Assembly: GCA_963921825.1 (NCBI GenBank)
Contig: OY997590.1
Location: 60,192,012 to 60,256,011, forward strand
Source: Erodium maritimum
Taxonomy: Eukaryota; Streptophyta; Magnoliopsida; Geraniales; Geraniaceae
Length of the DNA: 64,000 bases
Direction: 5' to 3'
Shown in pieces: positions 1 to 10,902 of the stretch; position 1 is the stretch's first letter, and each line of letters begins with the position of its first letter. A model generated the notes under the pieces. That model searched no databases. It saw only the letters and a list, made by a program, of their open reading frames with translations, and was not told where the DNA came from. The translations under genes were made by a program, and so were the position numbers.

Positions 1-95
1 CACATGAAAGCAATTACATAAAAGGGAAATATTATCTGTTTCTGCAGCTTTATTCTTTTATTTTAGTGTCATCTTATCTTCTATTTGACTGGCAG

Positions 96-2194
96 GCTGA
101 ATGATGGTTGGAATCTCTCAAATGTCTTTTGCCCATGCCGTGGTGTCCTTTTGCTTCCACTACTTCCTTCATTTTACTTTATTTATTAGGATAACAATTT
201 ATGTTTCTAATTCCACTATATTGACATGCAGGACCACTGTCTCCAATGTCGAAGCCCTTATGTAGTTGGAAGGACTACTACGATTGGAGATGCATCCCCC
301 TACAGTCACCTGTTGCCTTACTCCTTCATTGGGTATGATATGAATATATTAGACGGTAGTTAGTTTTTGCATAGCAATTCATTTACACATTTCTTAGTAA
401 AGCCATCTCACTTTTCTTATCTCGTGAAAGTAAAAGTTTGTCTAAGCCTACATGTTTAATGAATTGCCAATGCAAATTATTGGTAGTTAAATAAACTTCT
501 GTGGTTTTAGTTTAATAGTTTTGTTTATCCAGCCACTTACAGTTTATTATGCTACTCAAGTTGCTGGTACAAAAAGCTTCATTCCTGGAAATGGTGATAA
601 GCTGTGCATACATTATCTTGGTATTATGCCCATCCAAATTCTTTACCCTATTAGCATTGCACTATGAAGTTTTTCACTTATCCTAAAAAATTCTTGTAGA
701 AAACAGACAAGTTCCATCTAACGGGGAATATATATTTATGTATTCACGGCCAACTAATTGGTAACAAACTTGGAAAATATGTTTCTTCCCATTTTGGTAA
801 TGACACACTATTCTGTTGATACTCACTATTCTATTAATATTATGTTATCTATGGGTTTAAGTTTTGCCTCATGGATTGAGTATTCAAAGGGCCTGAGAAA
901 GAGCTTCTGCAACTTGCTGTCTTTGGAGAGTTGCGGGCCCTATTCCCTGCCGTAGAGGTGCATATAGATCTTGTTGGACCTGAAATTCCACAAGAAAGGT
1001 TAGTGGCTCAAGTCAACATGACTATAATCATTTGGATGTTCACCAATCCGTGTAATACAAACATCTATTCCTCTAAATGATATTCTGCTTCCATCACTAG
1101 CTGATTTCTCTTCTTTTCTTTCACTGGGGTGAATAGGGACGGTGAAAGGATTGATCTTTGCAGCTATGCCCAGTGCATTGAGGCAGACTGCACTTGTAAA
1201 TCTTCAAGTGGATCTTCAGGAGTGACATTGCAGCTTTACAGAGGATATTATCATGATCGTTACAGAGATATAGTGAAGGTAGGACAATATCACTCAGATT
1301 TATATTACGATGTTTCAACTAGCCCTGTTTTCTTGATTACAGTTCTTATAACATCGATTCCATGAACAGGATTGTTTTCCTCATTTGATCATTGCCCCAA
1401 ATGCTGGCATTGCTGCTTATTCAAGTTGGTTGCCTACTCTAGTATGCTCTCTCTCTCTCTCTGCATATATACATGCACATGATTACCTAGAATTCTGTTT
1501 CCTTGAAAAATATGTGTATCTGTTAGGAGTCTTAATTGTATTAGAATTGGAATCGAGTATTAGTTTATATTTGTTTAATTGTGCTAGGATATGGTTAATT
1601 TAGGTTATCCTATCATATTAGGATTGAGTAATTAGGTTTCCTATGTCTAGTTAGTTCGGAAAAGTGGAGTCTGTTTAAGTCTTTGTTTAGTGTTAGAGAT
1701 TATTATCAATGAAGAAAAATATTTAGTTTAGCTAAGGGATCTTCCATTCTCTCTAAAGAATGCCAAACGAGGTATTGCGTTCTCTCTTACGAATGCTACA
1801 AGAAATTTTGCGTTCTCTCCAACAAATGCTACAACAACCCATCCCGTAACGAATTCCAAATCCGTGACCCTGACAGTATAATTCCTGGGACATTCATTTT
1901 TCAGGAGCTGATAAAGGAGATAAATGTGCCGGCTCTTTTTTCTGATTATTGTGAAGAAGCTTGCCACCTTGCAGCTTCTTGTATGAGCTCTGTGTCGGGC
2001 CGCCCTCTTAAAATTCTAGTATGCTTTCCATCACTAGTTCCTTATTTATTTGTGTCAGAAACGCGTTCAATGTTCCTACAACTGATGTCTTGCCCTTTCA
2101 GACTCAATTAAATCCATTCCGGCAGCCAATGGCGGTGGAGGACAGTGCGCTCTTTCTTCCTTGCTACTCCAATTGCTTTCTCTTTGGGATGTGA
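96..2194 (+). CDS. MYND/MSS51-C-terminal-like protein, 3' part
   Basis: This is the downstream part of a multi-exon gene whose 5' end, presumably with the MYND zinc finger, lies before the window. Exons with GT/AG borders and consistent phase are 96-142, 232-332, 533-620, 890-998, 1137-1278, 1370-1441, 1905-2018 and 2102-2194 (TGA at 2192). Together they encode about 255 residues. Recognisable stretches are [49 protein letters not shown] and [12 protein letters not shown]. These match the plant zinc-finger MYND / 'mitochondrial splicing suppressor 51-like C-terminal domain' family. The role of that family in plants is not established. A solo LTR sits in the intron before exon 1905. The exon joins are my own reading; family membership is from memory of homologues. 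Confidence 0.85.
1521..1875. mobile_element. Solo LTR (355 bp) inside an intron
   Basis: The element begins TGTTAGG and ends CCTGACA, giving the TG...CA ends and short inverted repeat of an LTR. It is flanked by GTATC (1516-1520) and GTATA (1876-1880), a 4/5 target-site duplication. The interior is AT-rich. Near its right end are three degenerate repeats of a 'CGTTCTCTC..AATGCTAC' unit (about 1745-1835). No coding region or second LTR is present, so it is a solo LTR, probably of the Copia type. It lies in the intron between exons 1370-1441 and 1905-2018 of the MYND-type gene. Its right edge is only 29 bp from the 3' splice site. Confidence 0.75.
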
Positions 2195-2503
2195 AGAAAT
2201 GGAGGCAGATTTGACCAGTTTTAGCACTACCTTTTGGCTCAATGTTGAATTAACTCTCAAAATGATAGTACAATCTTCTTTGTTTGTTTACTAAGTTAAA
2301 TTGTTCATTACTCAAATATATATGAGGTCAAATGAGGAACTTTCTTAGATCCGTAACCACGTTTACAATTTATTGGTGTGTACTTTCATGCTTACTAACT
2401 TATAATCTTGTGGAAACGCTTAAATGAAACGTTTTGTCTAAGTTAATGGACAATATAAAATAAGAAAGTAGGCCGTCAATTTTGTTTTCTTCAAAATGTA
2501 CTA
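2195..2503 (+). other. 3' flank/UTR of the MYND-type gene
   Basis: AT-rich non-coding sequence after the stop codon. It is probably 3' UTR followed by intergenic DNA. No clear polyadenylation signal or other feature was recognised. Confidence 0.4.
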
Positions 2504-2513
2504 TTAAATTTAT

Positions 2514-2810
2514 GGGATAATTGTCAAAAACTACCTAAAGTTTCGTCCACGCTGTATGGCTACCCTGAAGTGTTGTCCACGACTTTTTTAGTTTTGACGT
2601 AATATGGATGGTCAGAATGATGGTCTGGACAGTGCTTCTCGGATTGAATAGAAGCTTGGACAAAACTTCAATGTACCTGCAAAGCGTGGGCAAAACTTCA
2701 ATGCATCCACAAAGCGGGACAAAACTTCAGTGCACCCACAAAACGTGGACAAAACTTTGTGCATCAATTCGTTTATGGACGAAACTTTAAAGTAGTTTTG
2801 ACAATTATCC
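2514..2810. mobile_element. Mutator-type MITE, 297 bp
   Basis: The ends are inverted repeats of about 35 bp. The left end reads GGGATAATTGTCAAAA and the right end, reverse-complemented, GGATAATTGTCAAAA, continuing into AAGTTTCGTCCA on both sides. It is flanked by a perfect 10-bp direct repeat TTAAATTTAT at 2504-2513 and 2811-2820. Duplication length and terminal repeats point to a Mutator-like non-autonomous element. The interior holds about four degenerate copies of a 'GGACAAAACTTCAATGCA..CAAAGCG' unit (2655-2765). No coding capacity is visible. Confidence 0.85.
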
Positions 2811-3786
2811 TTAAATTTATTAAAGTGGATTGATACGCGGTATAAACCGTTACTAGAACAAATATAATCTCAAGACCAATAAGGATAAAAATAAAGGAGT
2901 TACAAAATTGAGATGATATAATTTTTTTTGAAAAACCGAAATGTTAGATATCATATACAATTGTATCAAGGTAGGAGAAGCATGCCGGTCCTAACAACTT
3001 CGTCTCTGCTGTCAATCTTAGTTCTGGAGGAGACCTCAATGATGATCAGAGATGGCCCACCTCATCGTTACCGCCGTTGTTAATCCCGACCATGTCCTGT
3101 ATTCCCGTGCAAACGGATCTCCTCCCAAACATGAATGAACGAACACTTGGACGTTCGCTCGCTTTGAGCCTTTTCAAAAACCAGTCCCCCCCACTTCCAG
3201 CATCGACGAACCGTGCTTGGGTGGTCCTCTCCGCTCCGATCAACCAACTTTATGCTGCACCACCTACTAAGATATTCACTCACTCATCAACTTTATTTAC
3301 TGTCACCCCCCGTGAGGCCACCATTATCTCCTATGCTGATTTTGGCTAGAGAGGTCCTAACCATGCCTCGATTAAGGCATAACGACCCCGACCCCTCTCG
3401 ATCCGTCTCGGGGGATGCTATAGAGACTGATCACATCATGTCACCAACAATTCCCTCCTTTAGAATTGAGGCTGTCACCCCTAGCACCTAGCCATGGACC
3501 ATCTCGAGGATTATATCCCTTGTCCACACCAACCATTCTGGTTATATCAGACCCCATAGGACCCCCTCTGTACCCCGCCAAAGGCCCCCGAAAACTGGGT
3601 CTAAGGATCGACCCAAACCGACTGTTCACTCCCCGAAAGCACCACCCCATCCCCTGGTGATTCATCTCGGGAGGAAACTCGAACCCCCATGTTACTCAGG
3701 ACAATGACAATTGACCTTCACGGATCCCCGTCCCAACCAACCAGACCCAATACCATAATGGCTCCGATCCCAACTAGGCTTACAAT

Positions 3787-4273
3787 GAATATTCTCGCTT
3801 GGAATTTTCAGGGAGTTGCAACCAATCTGCATCTCCTACACCTAAAGGCCATCATCTCTGCCCACAATACGTAGATCCTATTCCTATTAGAGACAATGTA
3901 GGCGACACCAGAAACAACCATACTCTATCGAAACCTAAGATTTAGAGATGGAGAATGGGTTTCCCCTCTTACGGGACACCAAGGTGAGCTTACATTATTT
4001 TGGGGACCAGACGTCCAGGTGGATATTAGACATGTTGGCCAGAGAAACATTGATGCTACGGTTCGTATCCCGGGAAGGGAACCCTTTCGTCTAATCGGTA
4101 TCTATGAGGAATCAGACTATTGTAAGAGATACCACATGTGGACTAAACTTTGCCAATCCGGTCAACATGATAGACAAAGATGGATCCTCATACGGGACTT
4201 CGATGCAATTCTGGTGCACAAGGACACTCGAGGTGGAAAACGATACCCACAAATGCTGACCACGAACTTCTAA
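3787..4273 (+). pseudogene. LINE ORF2, endonuclease N-terminal part
   Basis: The apurinic endonuclease (EEP fold) start is recognisable as MNILAWNFQG, the usual beginning of plant L1 ORF2. It is followed by a decayed 'ILFLLETM' segment and by LIGIYEESDYCKRYHMW...WILIRDFDAILVHKD. In the last segment the usual GDFN motif reads RDFD. Stops occur near 3871 and 3898. The reading frame is lost in the (TA)n tract after 4285 and continues after 7500 as RLDHALIS. Confidence 0.75.
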
Positions 4274-4283
4274 GAGCTTATAA

Positions 4284-4284
<1 letters not shown>

Positions 4285-4355
<71 letters not shown>

Positions 4356-4370
4356 TTATATATTTATATA
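4285..4370. repeat. (TA)n microsatellite, left edge of MITE cluster
   Basis: A run of about 85 bp of TA with a few TTTA variants. It joins the interrupted LINE to the first MITE. Further TA tracts lie between the MITEs at 4627-4667, 4928-4941, 6222-6235, 6641-6660, 7162-7209 and 7468-7500. Confidence 0.95.
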
Positions 4371-4623
4371 GGGGAACAATCAAGTACAAACCCTATTTCG
4401 GGTCAGAACGTAGAACTAATCTGGGCCATTGATTATTCAGATCGGATGGCCACCGAAATTCAGGGGGGGTGGTGATTGATTACGAAATCAATTACAAGAT
4501 ATGCATTAATTAAAAAGATATTAAAAGATATGCATTAAATCTGGGCCTTTAATTCTATGATCCAAGGGCCCAGATTGAAAGTTCTGCGTTCTGACGAAAG
4601 ATAGAAGTTTGTACCTGATTGTT

Positions 4624-4626
<3 letters not shown>
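4371..4626 (+). mobile_element. TA-targeting MITE family 1, copy a (256 bp)
   Basis: Starts GGGGAACAATCAAGTACAAA and ends GTACCTGATTGTTATC, so the subterminal motif ATCARGTACAAAC is present in inverted form at both ends. Further in, TCAGAACGTAGAACTAATCT on the left pairs with GTTCTGCGTTCTGACGAAAG on the right. It is embedded directly in TA repeats on both sides, as expected for an element targeting TA microsatellites. No coding capacity. Confidence 0.85.
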
Positions 4627-4667
<41 letters not shown>

Positions 4668-4670
<3 letters not shown>

Positions 4671-4927
4671 GAACAATCAAGTACAAACCTTATTTCGGGT
4701 CAGAACGTAGAACTAATCTGGGCCATTGATTAATCAGATCGAATGGCCACCGAAATTCAGGGGGGGGGGTGGTGATTGATTACGAAATCAATTACAAGAT
4801 ATGCATTAATTAAAAAGATATTAAAAGATATGCATTAAATCTGGGCCATTAATTCTACGATCCAAGGGCCCAGATTGATAGTTCTACGTCCTGACGAAAG
4901 ATACAAGTTTGTACCTGATTGGTATCC
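4668..4927 (+). mobile_element. TA-targeting MITE family 1, copy b (260 bp)
   Basis: A near-identical direct repeat of the copy at 4371, in the same orientation. It differs by a few substitutions and a longer G run near 4764. It lies between a TA tract on the left and a short TA tract running into an (AG)n tract on the right. Confidence 0.85.
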
Positions 4928-4940
4928 TATATATATATAT

Positions 4941-4955
4941 AGAGAGAGAGAGAGG

Positions 4956-4995
<40 letters not shown>
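4941..4995. repeat. (AG)n microsatellite
   Basis: About 55 bp of nearly pure AG with one GGGG interruption, between two MITEs. Confidence 0.95.
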
Positions 4996-5000
<5 letters not shown>

Positions 5001-6221
5001 AATCAAATACAAACCATGTCTTAACCTAAAAACTAGAGAACCAATCTAAGCCATCCATTTTAAGAATGGATGGATGAGATGCAATTGAGTAGTTGACTTG
5101 TTGACTGCAAAAAAACAGCACTTTTTAATAAGTGGTAATGACTTTTTAGTAAAACTATCATGTTATTTTTTTTAATCAATTCACTAATTTAATTTTTCCC
5201 GCTTCGTTTGAACTCCGATTGACTTCAAACTTGCGTCATTAGTTTTGTTTTTTAAGGGCTTTAAATCAAGATCAGACATGAATATATTTTGAAGCACGAA
5301 AAAAATAATTTATTTCGGTGTTGATTTTTTTTATAAAAAAAATCTGGGTAATTTTTATCAACACTTTGCTCTGGATTTATCAACACTTTTACACTGGTTT
5401 TATCAACACTTTACATTGGTTTTATCACCTCATTTTCCAAAACTGATCATGTTTTTATCACCTCATCGCGTGCTTTTTATGAACACTAGTTTTATCAACA
5501 TTAAACACTAGGTTTATCATTCAATTACGTGTGTTTTATCATCCCCATCACATGGTTTTTTTGAAGCACGATTTTATTTATTTATTTCGGGGCTGGTTTT
5601 TAAAGAAATTATATCTGGCTAATTTTTATCAACACTTTGCTCTGGTTTTATCAACACTTTACACTGGTTTTATCAACACTCTACACTGGTTTTATCACCC
5701 CATTCTCCAAAACTGATCATGATTAATTTATCACACTTATTATCAAAATTGAACATGGTTTTTATCACCTCAGTACATGTTTTTATCAACATTTAGCACT
5801 AGTTTGATACCTCCGATATAAAACATTTATTAGTGAAGATTTATCAACACTCAACATTTTTTTATCACTCCGATATACCTTTTTATTTTCGTGCTTCAAA
5901 ATATATTCATGATTGATCTTGATTTAAAGCCCTTGAAAAAAATAAAAATATTGGCGCAAGTTTGAAGCTAATCGGAGTTCAAACGAATCGGGAAATATTA
6001 AATTAGTGAATTGGTGAAGAAAAAAATGGACACTTGTCCACATGGCACCATGCTTTTACAATTATGCCCTTGCTTGTGTGAGAAATGATGAATTGGCGTG
6101 AGTTTGGCTGAAATTGGGGTGGTGATGTGGCATCATGTGGAATGTTGGATCTTAGGTGTGTGTGGCTAGGATTGGTTCTCTAGTTTTTAGGATAAGAGGA
6201 GTTTGTAGCCGATTTCACCTC
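4996..6221. mobile_element. TA-targeting MITE family 2, 1.2 kb, with internal tandem repeats
   Basis: Left end GGAGAAATCAAATACAAACC; the reverse-complemented right end is GAGGTGAAATCGGCTACAAA. Both ends continue into CCTAAAAACTAGAGAACCAATC. Long inverted subterminal blocks follow (CGTTTGAACTCCGATT, GAAGCACGAAAA and AATATATTCATG on both arms). The centre (about 5350-5860) is a tandem array of roughly 25-30-bp units built on TTTTATCAACACTTTACACT. No coding region. It is the largest element of the TA cluster. Confidence 0.8.
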
Positions 6222-6236
6222 TATATATATATATAC

Positions 6237-6640
6237 GGGTGCAATCAGGTGCAAACCAGGGGTTATGGTGCGAACCTGCGAACCTGCGAACCTGCTTGTG
6301 TAGTGTATCTGGTTTGCGGAAATAGTGTTCTCGGTTTGCAAACAGAAACACTATTTTCGCAAACCATATTTTTCTCAAGATAAAATGCTGTTTTTCCAAA
6401 CTTTTTTTTTCCGCAAACTGGGATGCTTATTTCCGCAAACCATGTTTGCTATTTTCGCAAAACAGATACCCTATTTTCGCAAACCATATATTTTCTCAAG
6501 AAAAAATGCTGTTTTTTCAAACTTTTTTTTCCCGCAAACTGGGATGCTTATTTCCGTAAACCATGTTCGCTATTTCCGCAAACCAGATTTGAGGTTCGCA
6601 GGTTCGCACCGTAAGGGAGGTTCGCACGTGATTGTCTCCC
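6237..6640. mobile_element. TA-targeting MITE family 3, 404 bp
   Basis: Left end GGGTGCAATCAGGTGCAAAC; the right end, reverse-complemented, is GGGAGACAATCACGTGCGAA. It lies between TA tracts. 'GCGAACCT' is repeated near the left end (6268-6295) and 'GGTTCGCA' near the right. The middle is a direct repeat of a 120-bp unit at 6351-6470 and 6471-6590. No coding function. Confidence 0.8.
6351..6590. repeat. Two tandem 120-bp units inside MITE family 3
   Basis: Unit starts CTATTTTCGCAAACCATAT at 6351 and again at 6471. Each holds an A/T-run block and GCAAACTGGGATGCTTATTT. The units differ by a few bases. Confidence 0.85.
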
Positions 6641-6660
6641 TATATAAATATATATATATA

Positions 6661-7159
6661 GGGTTGGTATCAATTACAAACCACCCCTTATTGTGCAAAC
6701 TACGAACTCACCAGGTGCTGACACGTGGGCGTGCGCGCTGCTGGTGCGCGCGCATAGTGCTGACACGTGGCGCGCATAGTGCTAATAGTTTGGGCGCACA
6801 GTGCTAATAGTTTGGTACTGTGCTAAACTATTAGCACCGTGCGCGCGCGTGGTCAACACGCTCACGCGCGCGCGAATCTGCCACGTGTTAGCATCGCGCG
6901 CGCTCTGCTGACGTCACTTTGACGTCACCGTGCGTGAGCGTGTTGACCACGCGCGCACACGGTGCTAATAGTTTGGCGCGCACAGTGCTAATAGTTTAGC
7001 ACAGTGCCAAACTATAAGCACTGTGCGCCCAAACTATTAGCACTATGCGCGCCACGTGTCAGCAATGTGCGCGCGCACCAGCAGCGCGCGCGCCCACGTG
7101 TCAGCACCTGGTGAGTTCGTAGTTTGCACAATAAGGGGTGGTTTGTACCTGATACCAAT

Positions 7160-7161
<2 letters not shown>
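6661..7161. mobile_element. TA-targeting MITE family 4, near-complete palindrome (501 bp)
   Basis: Left end GGGTTGGTATCAATTACAAA, right end TTTGTACCTGATACCAATCC. The whole element folds back on itself with arms of about 230 bp. ACCACCCCTTATTGTGCAAA, CACCAGGTGCTGACACGTG and GTGCTAATAGTTTGG appear as mirror-complement copies on both arms. The middle is extremely rich in CGCG and GCGC. TA tracts flank it. A transcript would form a long hairpin, making it a plausible small-RNA source. Confidence 0.85.
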
Positions 7162-7209
<48 letters not shown>

Positions 7210-7211
<2 letters not shown>

Positions 7212-7467
7212 ATAGCTATCAGGTACAAACTTGTATCTTTCGTCAGAACGTAGAACTTTCAATTTGGGCCATTGAATCGTAAAATTAAAGGCCCAGATGT
7301 AATGCATATCTTTTAATATCTTTTTAATTAATGCATATCTTGTAATTGATTTCGTAATCAATCACCCCCACCCCCCTGAATTTCGGTGGCCATTCGATTT
7401 GGATAATCAGTGGTCCAGATTAGTTCTACGTTTTGACCCGAAACAAGGTTTGTACTCGATAGCCCCC
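7210..7467 (-). mobile_element. TA-targeting MITE family 1, copy c (258 bp, inverted)
   Basis: Reverse-oriented copy of the elements at 4371 and 4668. It starts GGATAGCTATCAGGTACAAA and ends GGTTTGTACTCGATAGCCCC. Family 1 copies thus sit at both outer edges of the cluster in opposite orientation. A TA/TATG tract follows to 7500. Confidence 0.85.
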
Positions 7468-7499
<32 letters not shown>

Positions 7500-7500
7500 T

Positions 7501-10500
7501 CAGATGTGTCGTTAGAAGGATTCTAATATACCTGGTTTAGGAAATGGAACACAAGGGATATATAGGAGACAAGACTAGATCATGCACTTATCTCGAGAGA
7601 CTTAGCACGAGAAATGCCTCCTCCTCGTCTAATTAATACGGGTACGACTACCTCAAACCATTACCCAGTCCTCCTCACACTAGTACCTCTGAACCACACG
7701 ATTTAGATTCGAGTCTAATTGGATGAAGGAACCAGAATGTGGGTCATTATCCAAGGAGTTTGGGAGGGCCCAGATTCATATACTATTGGGGAAAGGACAA
7801 CTTGTATTAGAGCTGCACTTCATCCATGAGGACGAAATGTCTATCGAGAAACACTCCAATAAATTAAATGGTGTCAACGACACATTGCTATCTTAAACGG
7901 CCGAATAGATAAGGAATGAGTAAACCAGAGGGAAGCTCTCCAAATGCAGTATGAGAAAGTTCTGGCGCAAAATGAGGCTTTCCGAAAACAACGAGCCAAT
8001 CACCATTGGCTAACGGAAGGAGACATGAATACAAAATTATTTTTTTGTAGCGACCTTATTTTGGAGACGAATAAACCAAAAATGATATCTTCAAGATGAG
8101 TCGGGTAACACGGTCACGTGGGAATCAGGGGTGGATGTTCTACTACTAACATATTTAAAAAAAAATATTCACCACCACGGAGGCCTCTCTACAAACCATG
8201 AACCTTCGTATTTGGTAAAAGATCATTATTGGGCAAAACCAACTTCTAACAGATGCAATCATTGAGGAGGAAGTCACACATGAAGTATTCCAAATAGAGC
8301 CCGACAAAGCTCTAGGGCCAGACAGGTTGAATCCGAAATTCTACCAATTTTACTAGGAATATACGACACTACCATTTTCCTCATTCCAAAAATAATGAAC
8401 CCAAAGCTTGTGAACGATCTTAGGTCGATAACATTATGCAATATCATCTTCCGTATTCTGTTCAAGGTCCTGGTTAATAGACTCAAAGGTTTTCTCTCGA
8501 ATATAATATCTCCTACCCAAGGTGTCTTTGTCGCAGATCGGTCCATCCAGGATAATAATCTCGCCCTTCGAAATCATGCACGTTCTTCGTTGGACAACAC
8601 ATGGGAATATTGGATTTATGAATCTCAAGATCGACATGAGTAAAGCGTATGACAGAATCGAATGGCCGGTCTTTCTGGGAACAGTGGACGAAGCTCATGA
8701 TGGTATGTATGGTCACGACCTGTTATCAAATTGCAGCTCAGGGAAGCTCCATGGCACTTATCATACCGACTCATGGTATTCGACAAGGAGATCCTTTATC
8801 GCCGTATTTAATTCTGTATGGAAGAACTATCTAGACTAATCGAACATGCTCAATATTAAGGTTGATTTGGATGCAAGGTGGCAAGGGGAGAACCTTTGAT
8901 TACCCACATGTTCTTTGTACATGACTGTCACATCTTCTACAAAGCCACAGTAGAGGAAGCAACACAGGTCGCAATCTAATCACCAAATTTGGGGCCTGGG
9001 CGGGTTAGTTCATTAGTCCCTAGAAATCCTCTATGCTATTCAATATGAATACAGACCCCCATACCCGACAAGTCTGTTCTCAGATTCTGAGCATACTTGA
9101 AACGGAAGAGGCATCAATGTACCTAGGGGTGCTGAACATGATTGAAAGAAGTAGAACTCGAAGTCTTGCTTATTTGGGGGATAAAGTTCTTAAACGGATC
9201 CACTCCTGGGATGGAAAATTACTATCCCCAATTGGACAGATCAGATTCGTCTTAACCTCTCTCCCTACATTTGTGGTTTCAATATTTCGGGTCCTGGGAA
9301 CTCTTACAGACAAGATACATATAGCCCTAACTCGCTTTTGGTGGGGAGCAACACCATATAAGAAGTGTCCGATCATCTGGAAGGACTGGCGCAAACTATG
9401 TCAACCAAAGGTAAATGGTGGAATGACATTCCGAAATCCACAAGATGCAAATTTGGCCCTTCTAGGGAAACAAGCTTGGAACCTGGTTACTCACCCCCAA
9501 TCCCTGGGGGCCCGACTAGCCAAAGCTCGCTATTATCCGATCAAGGATTTCAAAACTGCGGCGTGAGGATCAAACCCGATTTATATATAGACAAGCATCA
9601 GGGCCACCTAGACACCCATTACTTCTGGAATGCGTCGAACGATAGGAGACGGTCACAACACCCCCATCCTCCACATACCCTAGTTTACCACAACAAACTC
9701 GTACATCCAAACACCCTACCCAGCTTTAGAAGGTCTCATGGTCGACTCCCTTACCCTCAATAGTCATAGACAATTGAATACCCTCCACATCTGAACGAAC
9801 TTCTCCCGAATAGATCGATAGGCAATATTTGTCATCCCATTGTTAAATACCTGCACCCATGATACCTGGTACTGGGTGGATGATCCCAAGGGGCATTACT
9901 CCACAAAAGTAGGAGATCATCCCCGAAGCTCCCCCACTATGGCTCACAGTCTAGAATCTTAATGTCCAACTTGGGATCCGAATCTTAATTTGGAGAATAT
10001 TTTCAGAAAGTTTGCAGGTGGCAGCTAAACTATGTCGTAGATTTTCTCTATCTCCCATTTGCTGCCAACATCCGAAAACGGCATAACGCCTCTTCCTACA
10101 TTGCACATTTGTTAAAGATTGTTGGACTGACATATGAGGGAACCCACCGATATCTCTATCCACGAATTTTGCTATCTATTGGTCTCAATGAGGCCAACAC
10201 CAACCTCCTGACCGTATCAAATACATTTCTTTTGGTATATGAGAAATCTGGAAAGCTAGAAACAACTGGTCTAGAATGACATCCCACCTCCCCCCTTGGC
10301 ATTCTCCAACCAAGTAAAAGGACACATGCGTATTTGACGAACAACTCAGGGAGGACCATACCATCTAAGGGTGACACTACATGAAAGTCCCACGATGGAG
10401 TAGATATTTATTAACGTGGACGGGACAATTTTCAAAGATTAAGCCAAATCAGATTGGGGTGTTGTAGGCCGATCACACACCGGGGAGGTTATTGAGGTGG

Positions 10501-10840
10501 GAAATGGAACGGTAGAAGGGACCCGGGACCCAATGACCATTGAGGCCTTGGCTGTTACAATGACATTGACCCTTGCTCAGATCTACAAATAGAATAGAGT
10601 CATCATACAACCGATGCGTTGAATGTGGTGACTGTCAACAACCAGCATATTATTCCTCTCTCTCCGATGAGAAGTATCATCCGGGATATCTAACTTATTT
10701 TTATCGCTAATCATGAATCTAAAACTCGAGTTTATAAAAAGATCAACGGACAAAGTCGTTCATCGATTGACAAAGAGACTCGTTCCATGTCTATTTTTTG
10801 GGAGTCGGAAGGAACCCTCCCACCCACCTATGTCATAGTA
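7501..10840 (+). pseudogene. LINE ORF2, rest of endonuclease, RT and RNase H
   Basis: This is the continuation of the LINE after the MITE cluster. About 7525-7620 gives the end of the endonuclease (YTWFRKWN...RLDHALIS). The reverse transcriptase spans about 8220-8860 (NDLRSITLCNIIFRI, FMNLKIDMSKAYDRIEW), including the conserved finger motif and the first catalytic aspartate block. About 9033-9566 encodes the post-RT region (YLGVLNMIERSR, FWWGATPYKKCPIIWKDW, PKVNGGMTFRNPQDANLALL). A weak RNase H-like segment lies at about 10400-10600. In-frame stops and frameshifts are frequent, so this is a pseudogene. Confidence 0.8.
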
Positions 10841-10902
10841 TTATTGCGGATGATTAATAAAGTCTCTCTTTATTCTAAAAAAAAATTGTACAATTGTATC
10901 AA

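Larger units (their letters stand above)
2970..10888 (+). mobile_element. L1-type LINE, decayed, split by a MITE cluster
   Basis: A non-LTR retrotransposon on the plus strand. It is bounded by a 14-bp target duplication TACAATTGTATCAA (2956-2969 and 10889-10902) and ends in a poly-A tail (10877-10885). The first 800 bp may hold the end of ORF1, without a recognisable domain. ORF2 starts near 3787 (MNILAWNFQG). The element is interrupted at about 4285-7500 by TA repeats and MITEs; the endonuclease resumes after 7500. About 4.7 kb is LINE sequence. Many stops and frameshifts show that it is dead. Confidence 0.85.

Noticed and set aside
6325-6807. 160-aa open frame rich in FRKPYFS-type repeats
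   Set aside because: It crosses two MITEs and a TA tract; its repetition comes from the 120-bp duplication.
7043-7253. Open reading frames through the (TA)n tract giving YIYIYIYI peptides
   Set aside because: They are translations of microsatellite and MITE DNA, without codon signal or homologues.
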